Shown here: piece by piece, positions 26,513 to 33,499 of the stretch
Layout: every line of letters begins with the position of its first letter
Position numbering within the stretch: the first letter of the stretch is position 1
Source: Nitrospinota bacterium
GTDB lineage: Bacteria > Nitrospinota_A > UBA7883 > JACRGQ01
DNA length: 34,278 bases
NCBI GenBank assembly: GCA_016200345.1
Contig: JACQEX010000015.1
Coordinates: 1 to 34,278, forward strand
Reading direction: 5' to 3'
Made by a program: the position numbers and the translations under genes
The notes under the pieces: model-generated
Databases searched by the model: none
What the model was told of the DNA's origin: nothing
Seen by the model: only the letters and a program-made list of their open reading frames with translations

Positions 26513-27184
26513 CTACTTCTGCTTAGTCAATACGACGTCCGTCATTTCCAAATAGACCAAAATCTTTTTGACGGAGTCCGCCGTGGCCGGCGAGAGAACA
26601 ACCGAAATACTCGTCCATGAACCGGGCATGATGGAGTCCCCTTTTCTAAGCTCCACCACTCGATCACCCCATTTCACCTTTAATTTGTACCCGTCAAACC
26701 GCGCGGCGGTGACGTTGCCGATTGTAAGCTTAACCTCGTAGCCACCGGGGATCGGCGACAGGCCGTCGCACGCGATTAAAAACGACCCGTAAATGTTTTT
26801 GGCGACGGAGAAATCACCCCGGCCTGTCGTGTCAATTTTCGCAGGGGCGGAGACGCCGGTTATTGAATCATACAGTGAGTCGTTCCGGGTTTTCACGGCG
26901 GCGAGATCCTTTTCCATAGTCATCGTTTTTTCTTTGATGGATCTCATGGAACCCTCAATGCCCTTAATCTTGCCGTCCCAAACTTTTCCTTGTTCCTCCC
27001 ATGGCTTGTCGCCGGTCGTTTCGGGCGTTTTATTTTTATCCTCCGTCGGCGGTTTCTTTTTATCCGTCGTGGCCGGGTTCTTCTTATTGTCAATAGGCGG
27101 GTTCTTGTCGTTCTTGAACTCAAATTTATTGCAGGAGGAAACCGCGAATGTGAAAGACAAAATCAGGCATAAGTAAAGTTTCAT
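26513..27184 (-). CDS. hypothetical lipoprotein with Lys/Pro-rich linker and coiled coil
   Basis: This 223-residue envelope protein is not confidently assigned. The signal peptide (MKLYLCLILSFTFAVSSC) ends in a lipobox with Cys18. Residues 22-60 form a Lys-, Asn- and Pro-rich, repeat-like linker of DKKKPPTEDKNKTPE type. Residues 65-108 are a probable coiled coil (GKIKGIEGSMRSIKEKTMTM). Residues 125-223 form a beta-rich domain (GGYEVKLTIGNVTAARFDGY). This could be a C-terminal domain of DUF3251 type, but that is not certain. I start at 27184 because only this ATG gives a lipoprotein signal; an in-frame start at 27253 adds 23 non-signal residues. No good ribosome site is visible. It is divergent from the DUF1566 lipoprotein. 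Confidence 0.65.
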   Translation of the reverse strand: MKLYLCLILSFTFAVSSCNKFEFKNDKNPPIDNKKNPATTDKKKPPTEDKNKTPETTGDKPWEEQGKVWDGKIKGIEGSMRSIKEKTMTMEKDLAAVKTRNDSLYDSITGVSAPAKIDTTGRGDFSVAKNIYGSFLIACDGLSPIPGGYEVKLTIGNVTAARFDGYKLKVKWGDRVVELRKGDSIMPGSWTSISVVLSPATADSVKKILVYLEMTDVVLTKQK

Positions 27185-27360
27185 TAAGTGAGAGTCTATA
27201 CGGGTTCCAAGAGAATAGTCAAATTCCAGACCGCTGGCATTCCAAGGACACACGATGATATTTTTACAGACAATTTTCGGCCTTAATATAAAAAATCAAA
27301 CCATCCGGATATTAATATCATTGATGGCCCGGTAATTCAAACAGTTGCGAGCGCCGGTTT

Positions 27361-27377
27361 TTGGCACATTTTATGCC
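27361..27377 (+). promoter_or_regulatory. candidate sigma-54 promoter (-24/-12)
   Basis: TTGGCACATTTTATGCC keeps the invariant GG (27363-27364) and GC (27375-27376) with exactly 10 bases between them, and has the full TTGGCAC -24 element. The -12 element is ATGC rather than TTGC. A start site near 27388 would leave a leader of about 50 bases before the ATG at 27440. No enhancer-binding regulator or upstream activator site was identified nearby. Confidence 0.5.
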
Positions 27378-27439
27378 CTTACTAACTAACAGCAAACCTT
27401 GATTGGACAAGCTAAACACGAGATTTGGAGGATTATTTT

Positions 27440-29005
27440 ATGAAAACGCAAAAATTATTGCCGATGTTTTTCGCCGTCTGCCTGCTCGCCTCCTGTGGCG
27501 CCGCCGGTCTTGGCACGACAAACTCCACCGCCAGCTCAAAAAGCTCCGGCGCACTTTCGGTTGGGGTCTTCGGCACGGTGGTTGACAAAAACGGCGCCCC
27601 TGTATCGGGGGTTAAAATCACCGCGTACTGGACGAACAACCACACATCGGTCACGGCCACCACCGGCTCCGACGGCACATATACTTTAGTCGGACTTGGC
27701 GCCGGCAATTCCACGGATTATCAAATTTATGCCGAAAGTTCGGCCTACGGGTTTTATCCCGCGGTCGGCTCTGGCTCCATGCTCAAGGCGGACTACAACG
27801 GTCTTTACAAAACCGTGCTTCATCTCCCGTCCGTATCCGCGACTCCGATATACGGAATGAACTTCACGGCCTACCGTACGGGGGACAAAGTTACGAGCCT
27901 TCCCAGAACGGGGCAGACGGCAAGTTATGTCGCCGGCGACGACGCATCGGCGAATAAGGGGGTGGCGTGGCCCGGCTCTCGTTTTACAAACAACAACGAC
28001 GGCACCGTAACGGACGGGCTGACCGGACTTGTCTGGACGAAGAACGCCGGGTGTTTCTCCTCCGGCTCGTGGTCTGGCGCGCTAACCGCCGCCAACAATC
28101 TCGCCAGCGGCGCCTGCGGACTCACGGACGGCTCGACCGCCGGCCAGTGGAGGATGCCGAACGTGAACGAGTTGGAAAGCCTGGTGGACGTTTCGCAAAG
28201 CAACCCAGCGCTTACCGCCGGACACCCGTTTACAAACGTCGCCAACTCCTATTGGTCGTCCACGACCTACGTGGCCTCGCCGACCAACGCCATGGTCATT
28301 CGCTTTACCGACGGACGATGGATAAACGGAAACAGCGTCGCGCCGTACAACAACGACAAAACGACCTCGCTGAACACCCTATGGGCCGTGAAATCCGGCA
28401 ATGCTGGGGCTGTCAAACTTCTCACCACGGGCGGGTATATAGTCTCCGCGACCGGGGACGACGCATACCACACCTGCCCGTTTTGCGAGGGAACCGTAAA
28501 CGGGATTGTCAATTCGACGGTGGTTGGAGACGCCGCAACCTTGGCAAATTCCGCGGCCTCGCCGTTTCCCAGATTCGTGGACAACGGGGACGGCACTCTT
28601 TCCGACACGGCCACGGGGCTGGTCTGGCTGAAAAAGGCGGACTGCATAAACGGGACGTGGTCTGGCGCAATCGCATCCGTGAACAACCTTGCGAGCGGCC
28701 AATGCGGGTTGACGGACGGCTCGACCGCCGGCAAGTGGAGGACGCCAAACAGGTTCGAGATGCTGAGCATCGCGGAGCGGGCGGCCACCTTTCCAATAGC
28801 GACCTATTACGACGGGATTTACGGGGCTGACGGGGTGACTGTCACCGGGCCGGTGGTATTCACCAATTTCATGGCGAGCCAGTATTACTGGACGTCAACC
28901 ACCGACGCCGCGGATGTAACCCAGGCTTGGACGGTCTATAGCTGTGATTTCGGGGCGTACAACATCGCAAAAACGGCCGCCGGTTATTCTCTCGCCGTTC
29001 GCTGA
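27440..29005 (+). CDS. lipoprotein with carboxypeptidase-regulatory-like domain and two DUF1566 domains
   Basis: This is a 521-residue surface or periplasmic lipoprotein. The signal peptide ends in LLASC (Cys19), followed by a Ser/Thr-rich linker. Residues 42-105 form a carboxypeptidase-regulatory-like beta-sandwich (GVFGTVVDKNGAPVSGVKIT, then GSDGTYTLVGL). Two DUF1566/Lcl C-terminal-type domains follow. Unit 1 (about 181-317) has RFTNNNDGTVTDGLTGLVWT, WRMPNVNELESL and YWSSTT. Unit 2 (about 378-521) has RFVDNGDGTLSDTATGLVWL, WRTPNRFEML and YWTSTT. DUF1566 domains have a C-type-lectin/FGE-like fold used for binding. The ATG at 27440 follows GGAGGA (27427-27432) by 7 bases; an in-frame TTG at 27425 overlaps that site and is rejected. 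The gene stands alone behind the candidate sigma-54 promoter. Confidence 0.88.
   Translation: MKTQKLLPMFFAVCLLASCGAAGLGTTNSTASSKSSGALSVGVFGTVVDKNGAPVSGVKITAYWTNNHTSVTATTGSDGTYTLVGLGAGNSTDYQIYAESSAYGFYPAVGSGSMLKADYNGLYKTVLHLPSVSATPIYGMNFTAYRTGDKVTSLPRTGQTASYVAGDDASANKGVAWPGSRFTNNNDGTVTDGLTGLVWTKNAGCFSSGSWSGALTAANNLASGACGLTDGSTAGQWRMPNVNELESLVDVSQSNPALTAGHPFTNVANSYWSSTTYVASPTNAMVIRFTDGRWINGNSVAPYNNDKTTSLNTLWAVKSGNAGAVKLLTTGGYIVSATGDDAYHTCPFCEGTVNGIVNSTVVGDAATLANSAASPFPRFVDNGDGTLSDTATGLVWLKKADCINGTWSGAIASVNNLASGQCGLTDGSTAGKWRTPNRFEMLSIAERAATFPIATYYDGIYGADGVTVTGPVVFTNFMASQYYWTSTTDAADVTQAWTVYSCDFGAYNIAKTAAGYSLAVR
28124..28144 (+). repeat. 21-base direct repeat, copy 1 (DUF1566 unit 1)
   Basis: This 21-base stretch begins ACGGACGGCTCG and is identical to 28712-28732. 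It encodes the LTDGSTAG turn of the first DUF1566 unit. The similarity extends on both sides with mismatches, as expected for an internal domain duplication. Confidence 0.8.
28712..28732 (+). repeat. 21-base direct repeat, copy 2 (DUF1566 unit 2)
   Basis: This is identical to 28124-28144 and encodes the same LTDGSTAG turn in the second DUF1566 unit, 588 bases downstream (a whole number of codons). Confidence 0.8.
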
Positions 29006-29039
29006 CGCCAAGTTAACGCCGCCCCGCGCACGAAAAAAT

Positions 29040-29115
29040 TGGTCGGGGTGGCGTGATTCGAACACGCGGCCCCCTGCTCCCAAAGCAGGTGCGCTACCAA
29101 CTGCGCTACACCCCG
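29040..29115 (-). tRNA. tRNA-Pro (anticodon TGG), CCA encoded
   Basis: Read on the minus strand, the 76 bases fold as a full cloverleaf. The acceptor is CGGGGTG/CACCCCG with discriminator A and a genomically encoded CCA at 29042-29040. The D arm is GCGC-AGTTGGTA-GCGC, the anticodon stem CCTGC/GCAGG with loop TTTGGGA (anticodon TGG, Pro), the variable loop GGGCC, and the T arm GCGTG-TTCGAAT-CACGC. All stems pair. A T-run follows just after the 3' end on the same strand. It lies between the DUF1566 lipoprotein (convergent) and the MFS transporter gene; no integrase or duplicated tRNA end is seen beside it. Confidence 0.97.
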
Positions 29116-29216
29116 AACCGGCGAAGAGGGGATGATACAGCAATTCCCACCGTTATTCGAGGAATTAATGCGGGAGAATACGACCACGAAAGGCGCGAAA
29201 GCACCTGAAAAATATA

Positions 29217-30476
29217 CTAGGAATCCAAGGCTTTCCCCTTTGTTTCCGGGAAAGCCCATATCCACGCGCCGGTCAGCAACGCGAAGAAAGAGGCGAGAAA
29301 AATGCCCCCGCCAAGCCCGTACTTGGCGGCAATCGTGGCGACCACCACCGGCGTGAAAAACTGTATGCCGCGAGCCAGGTTAAAAGCGCTACCCATAGCC
29401 GTGTTGCGAATAGACGTCGGGAACAGCTCGGCAAAGACCGGGCCGAACCCGCTGAAAAATCCCGTGCCGAATCCGACCATGAACATAAAGCCCAACGCGA
29501 CCGGCGCGGACTGCGCCACGACGTCCCAAAAAACGGTTATCATCGCCAAACCCAGCGCCATCAGCGCCGAATAAATGGAAAACGCCGGTCTTCTCCCCAG
29601 CCTGTCCGCCACAAAGCCAAACGAGAGGTAGCCCAAAAAGCCCCCCGACTGCGTGACCAAAATCCATGCCGCCGATTTTATCATCGTAAAGTGCCTCTGC
29701 TGGTACAGGTACCCCGGCATCCATGAATAAGTGAGCCAGTATGCCGAAAGGCCGAGCGCGGTGAGTATAAACGACATAAGAAAATGTTTTCTAATCTCCG
29801 GGGAAAACAGATGGAGAAATTTTTTAATAAAATCGGCGAACAGTTGCGACGTTTTTAGTTGGACGCCCTTCCTCTGGCTTTCAAGCCACACGTCCGACTC
29901 CGGCAGTCCCGTCCTTATGTAAATGACCATCAACGCGGGAAGCCCCGAAAGGACGAAGCAGGAGCGCCAGCCGATCTCGGGGCCGAGCAGGCCGCCGACC
30001 ACGGAGGCAAGCGCCACGCCAACCGGTGCGCCGGTCTGCATCAACGCCGCGTATTTGCCGCGCACCTTGGGGTGGAACGTCTCCCCCACGAATGTCTGCC
30101 CGGCGGCCCATTCGCCCCCGACGCCAAGGCCGGTGATGATTCTAAAAAATATCAACGACCAAATGCCCCACGAAAGCCCGCTTAAAAGGGTTCCCGCGCT
30201 ATAAACAACTATTGTTAGCTGAAGAACTTTTTTTCTGCCGATTTGGTCGGAGAGCACGCCGAAAACAACGCCCCCCAGCGCGGTCGCGGCAAGTGACGCG
30301 CCAAGTATCCACGAGAGCCTTATGTTGTCCAGCCCCATCTCGACGCCGATGGGAATGAGCAAAAACGTGTAAAGCACCAGGTCGTAAAAATCAAAAACCC
30401 ACCCGGCCCAGCTGAGAAATAATATCTTATAGTGAAGGGAGGTGGGTTTTTCCTGCTCGTTTAACAGCGCGGTCAT
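29217..30476 (-). CDS. MFS transporter, metabolite:H+ symporter-like
   Basis: This 419-residue inner-membrane transporter is predicted to have 12 helices and a central loop (about 195-230). Motifs are GWVFDFYDLVLY in helix 1, the loop 2-3 signature SDQIGRKKVL, RIITGLGVGGEWAAG in helix 4, the second-half counterpart VADRLGRRPAF, and FAELFPTSIRNTAMGSAFNLAR. This set is typical of the MHS and sialate/aromatic-acid branches of the major facilitator superfamily. The substrate cannot be read from sequence. Its ATG overlaps the aroA stop (ATGA), so it is translated with aroA; an aromatic or shikimate-type substrate is therefore worth considering, as an inference from context only. Confidence 0.87.
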   Translation of the reverse strand: MTALLNEQEKPTSLHYKILFLSWAGWVFDFYDLVLYTFLLIPIGVEMGLDNIRLSWILGASLAATALGGVVFGVLSDQIGRKKVLQLTIVVYSAGTLLSGLSWGIWSLIFFRIITGLGVGGEWAAGQTFVGETFHPKVRGKYAALMQTGAPVGVALASVVGGLLGPEIGWRSCFVLSGLPALMVIYIRTGLPESDVWLESQRKGVQLKTSQLFADFIKKFLHLFSPEIRKHFLMSFILTALGLSAYWLTYSWMPGYLYQQRHFTMIKSAAWILVTQSGGFLGYLSFGFVADRLGRRPAFSIYSALMALGLAMITVFWDVVAQSAPVALGFMFMVGFGTGFFSGFGPVFAELFPTSIRNTAMGSAFNLARGIQFFTPVVVATIAAKYGLGGGIFLASFFALLTGAWIWAFPETKGKALDS

Positions 30477-31738
30477 TCAACGCCGATTTTTGCGCCGCAG
30501 TTTTTCATAAACTCCACGAAATTCGGAAAGGTGATGTTAATCGCCTCCGCCGTAGTTATCGTGGTCTCCCCCTCGGCCGCCATGCCGGCCACCGCAAGGC
30601 TCATGACCACTCGGTGGTCGTAGTGCCCGTCGAGCGCGGCCCCTTTCAACGGCCTGCCGCCGTTGATGAGCAGGCCGTGCTCTTCCTCGGTTATGTCGGC
30701 GCCCATTTTTTTAAGCTCGGCGGCCATCACCGCTATTCTGTCGGTCTCCTTGATTCTCGCCTGCGGCACGTTGGTCAGGCGCGTGGTCCCCTTTGCAAGG
30801 CACGCGGCGACGGCCATGGCGGGAAGCGCGTCAGGCGTGGCGTTTAGGTCTATCTCGCGTCCCGTTAGAAGTTTGCCGCTAACCTTAAACGTCTCGCCGG
30901 CCTCTATGTCGGCTCCCATGAATTTTAGGTAATTGACGATCTCCTTGTCCCCCTGCACGTCGTGCATGTCCAGCCCCTCCAAGTCGACTTCGGATTTGGG
31001 GAGCGCCGCCGCGATGAAGAAAAACGCGGACGTCGAAAAATCGCCCGGGATGTCCGACTCAAACGACTTATACGTCTGTCGCGGCGGGACGAAAAACTCG
31101 TCGTAATTCTTTTGTTCCACTACGACGCCGAGTTTTTTCATCCAGTCCAGCGTCATGTCCACGTATGGTTTTTCGTTGAGCGACTCCAGCCTAAGCGTGG
31201 TTCCTTCGGCGCAAAACGGAGAATGTATTAGCACGGACGAAAGGTACTGCGAGGTGGAGCCGTTCACGTCGGCCCCGCCCCCCTTCATTGGGCCGTGCAG
31301 ACGAACGGGAAGTTTGCCGCCGTTTGTGCTTACTATTGTCGCGCCAAGTTGTTCCAATGTCCTCAAAAGGGGAAGAACCGGCCGTTTTCTTGTCTGTTCG
31401 TCCGCCGTGATTGTGACTGGCTTCGGGGACAGGGCGGCCATTGAAAGGACAAAGTTTGCTGTGGTGCCGCTGTTTCCAACGTCAATCTCGTCAACTTTGG
31501 GGGAAAGAGTTCCGTTTGTCCCGGTGACGGTCAATGTGTCGCCGCTCTCCTCAATGGAGGCGCCGAAGCCCCTGCAGGCCACGATTGCGGAGTCCACGTC
31601 GGCTGACTGGAGCCTGTTATGTATTTTGGAGACGCCTTGGGCGAGCGTTGCCAAAAACACCGCCCTTATGGAATGGGATTTCGAGGCTGGAATTCTAACT
31701 TTCCCGAAAAGAGCGGACTTCGAAACCCTAATAATCAT
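30473..31738 (-). CDS. aroA: 3-phosphoshikimate 1-carboxyvinyltransferase (EPSP synthase)
   Basis: This 421-residue enzyme joins shikimate-3-phosphate and PEP in the shikimate pathway. Visible motifs are PASKSHSIRAVFLATLA near the N terminus, DVGNSGTTANFVL, ADEQTRKRPVLPLL, GSTSQYLSSVL, IPGDFSTSAFF, PDALPAMAVAA, ARIKETDRIAVM and HYDHRVVMSLAVAGM. The SKSHSIR form in place of SKSxSNR, and GSTSQYL in place of SSQFL or SAQVK, place it in a divergent subgroup found in several bacterial phyla. Length and the key Lys, Arg, Asp and Glu residues (KETDR, DEQxRxRP) are kept, so I expect it to be functional. The ATG at 31738 has no strong ribosome site. It is divergent from znuA with an 88-base gap. Confidence 0.9.
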   Translation of the reverse strand: MIIRVSKSALFGKVRIPASKSHSIRAVFLATLAQGVSKIHNRLQSADVDSAIVACRGFGASIEESGDTLTVTGTNGTLSPKVDEIDVGNSGTTANFVLSMAALSPKPVTITADEQTRKRPVLPLLRTLEQLGATIVSTNGGKLPVRLHGPMKGGGADVNGSTSQYLSSVLIHSPFCAEGTTLRLESLNEKPYVDMTLDWMKKLGVVVEQKNYDEFFVPPRQTYKSFESDIPGDFSTSAFFFIAAALPKSEVDLEGLDMHDVQGDKEIVNYLKFMGADIEAGETFKVSGKLLTGREIDLNATPDALPAMAVAACLAKGTTRLTNVPQARIKETDRIAVMAAELKKMGADITEEEHGLLINGGRPLKGAALDGHYDHRVVMSLAVAGMAAEGETTITTAEAINITFPNFVEFMKNCGAKIGVE

Positions 31739-31826
31739 CGCGGGAATTATACATTGAAACTATTGTCGCGTGGTACAAGCATAATCATGTTCCATCCGGC
31801 GTTAAAGAGGGTTAATATAGGCCGAA

Positions 31827-32762
31827 ATGGCTGTCAAAACCTCATTGTTCGTCTGTACCACGCTGATTTTGTTAGTTGCGGCTTCGTGCACAAAAACAAA
31901 ATCGGGGTCGGACTCAAAAAACGCCCCGATGCGCGCTGTTGCATCCATCTTTCCCGTTTACGACATCGCAAAGTCCGTTTCGGGCGGCAGGGTGGGGGTA
32001 ACAATGCTCGTCCCCCCCGGCGCGGAAACGCACGATTTCGAGCCGACCCCGGGGCAGGCCATAAGCGTGCAAAAGGCCGATTTTTTCCTGTTTGCCGGGC
32101 CAACTTTGGAGCCGTGGGCGAACTCGTTTTTAAAGGCAACCGCCGGGAAAAAAACAATGGTGGTTGACGCGAGTGCGGGCGCCAATGTCATTTACGGCGA
32201 CTCCGGGGCTGGATCCGGCGCGCCGTCCTCGGCGGATCCGCATATTTGGCTCGATTTTGACAACGCCTCAAAAATGGCCGACAACATAGCGGAAGGCTTC
32301 GCAATAGGGGACGCCGACCACTCGGACTCGTACAAAAAAAACGCCTCGACTTTAAAGGGCCTTTTTTCGGCCTTGGACGCCAAATATAAATCGGCGCTCG
32401 GCGTTTGCAAGAAGAGGACGTTGGTGCACGGCGGACATTATTCCCTTGGATATATTGCCGCCCGTTACGGGTTAAGATACGAGTCTGCCGTGCAATCAAT
32501 GAAAGACGCCGAGCCGTCGCCGGCCCGTGTTGCGGCGTTGGTGGGCATCATAAGGAAAGTCGGGATTAAATTTGTGTTTTACGACGAGCCTGCAAACAAG
32601 TCGCTTGCGGAGGCCATCGCCACCGAGTCGGGAGCAAGGACATTAAAAATCAACGCTATGCACAATGTAACCAAGGAAGAATTTGAGCATGGCGTTTCGT
32701 TTGTCCAGCTTCTGGAAATAAACTTGGAAAGATTAAGAGAGGGGTTGGAATGCCCGAGGTGA
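31827..32762 (+). CDS. znuA: metal ABC transporter substrate-binding lipoprotein (ZnuA-like)
   Basis: This 311-residue cluster A-I solute-binding protein has a lipoprotein signal with Cys21 (LVAASC). The mature protein has two Rossmann-like lobes (ASIFPVYDIAKSV at 39-51). Likely metal ligands are His69 (AETHDFEP), His139 (DPHIWLDF) and His204 (HGGHYSLGYIAARYG). A His in the third position is more typical of Zn proteins; Mn proteins usually have Glu there. The usual His/Asp-rich loop is short (about 122-137). The tail KEEFEHGVSFVQLLEINLERLREGL matches the family helix. Its 3' end overlaps the ATPase gene by 13 bases. No confident Zur or MntR operator was seen in the 88-base upstream gap. Confidence 0.9.
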   Translation: MAVKTSLFVCTTLILLVAASCTKTKSGSDSKNAPMRAVASIFPVYDIAKSVSGGRVGVTMLVPPGAETHDFEPTPGQAISVQKADFFLFAGPTLEPWANSFLKATAGKKTMVVDASAGANVIYGDSGAGSGAPSSADPHIWLDFDNASKMADNIAEGFAIGDADHSDSYKKNASTLKGLFSALDAKYKSALGVCKKRTLVHGGHYSLGYIAARYGLRYESAVQSMKDAEPSPARVAALVGIIRKVGIKFVFYDEPANKSLAEAIATESGARTLKINAMHNVTKEEFEHGVSFVQLLEINLERLREGLECPR

Positions 32763-33499
32763 TTCGTGCCAAAAACCTTTCGTTTTCCCACGACGGGGTG
32801 GAGACGTTAAGCGATATTTCTTTCACGGTTTCCGCCGGCGACTATGTGGGGCTTGTGGGGCCGAACGGTTCGGGAAAAACCACCTTGGTCAAGGCATTAC
32901 TTGGCATTGAAAGAAACATAAGCGGCTCGGTCTCTCTTTTCGGCGCGGAGATGTCCGAGTTTGCCGACTGGGGTCGCGTGGGATACCTTCCCCAACAGAT
33001 AGCACATTTTAACCCTCATTTCCCCGCCACGGTGAGGGAGATAGTCGCCCTTGGCCTCATCTCCATTGGCTGGACGAGGCAGGAGAAGGGGGCGGCGGTG
33101 GATTCCGCGCTTGCGATGATGGACATCCTAAAGATTAAGGACAAGCTGATAGGCGAGATATCGGGCGGCCAGCGGCAAAGAACCCTTTTGGCCAGGGCCA
33201 TCGTAAACAGGCCGGAATTGTTGGTTTTGGACGAGCCGACCTCCGCCCTTGACCCCGACACGCGGGAGCGTTTTTACGCCCTTTTAAAAGAGCTAAACGA
33301 CAAAAGCAAGGCCACGGTAATTTTGGTCACGCACGATTTGGGGACGATTGGGAAATATGCCTCGCACCTGCTGTATGTGGACAAATCCCTCGTGTTCCAC
33401 GGCGGGTTCGCCCAGTTTTGCGAGTCGGCGGAAATGCAGAAGTATTTTGGCGAGTTCTCCCAGCACATCATCTGCCACAGGCACGCGGAGGAGAAGTGA
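32750..33499 (+). CDS. znuC: metal ABC transporter ATP-binding protein (ZnuC-like)
   Basis: This 249-residue ATPase energises the importer at the cytoplasmic face. It has Walker A GPNGSGKTT (37-45), a Q-loop at GYLPQQ, signature ISGGQRQR near 138, Walker B LLVLDEPTSALD near 160, and an H-loop LVTHDLG near 195. The order and overlap with the binding protein (13 bases) and the permease (GTGA) show a single coupled operon. The sequence is of the Zn/Mn/Fe(II) cluster, matching the partner proteins. Confidence 0.93.
   Translation: MPEVIRAKNLSFSHDGVETLSDISFTVSAGDYVGLVGPNGSGKTTLVKALLGIERNISGSVSLFGAEMSEFADWGRVGYLPQQIAHFNPHFPATVREIVALGLISIGWTRQEKGAAVDSALAMMDILKIKDKLIGEISGGQRQRTLLARAIVNRPELLVLDEPTSALDPDTRERFYALLKELNDKSKATVILVTHDLGTIGKYASHLLYVDKSLVFHGGFAQFCESAEMQKYFGEFSQHIICHRHAEEK

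Noticed and set aside
28124-28732. CRISPR-like or tandem-repeat array from repeated 21-mer
   Set aside because: There are only two copies 588 bases apart within duplicated coding domains; no spacers or cas genes.
27967-28830. Plus-strand 287-codon frame within the DUF1566 lipoprotein
   Set aside because: It is Arg-rich nonsense in a second frame of a GC-rich conserved gene, with no start signal or family motif.
29005-29216. Mobile-element attachment site at tRNA-Pro
   Set aside because: No integrase, no duplicated tRNA 3' end and no composition break beside the tRNA; flanking genes look resident.
29170-29216. Small stem (AGGTGC/GCGCCT) after the MFS gene as a terminator
   Set aside because: It has a six-pair stem with a G-T pair and no following T-run on the minus strand; too weak to call.
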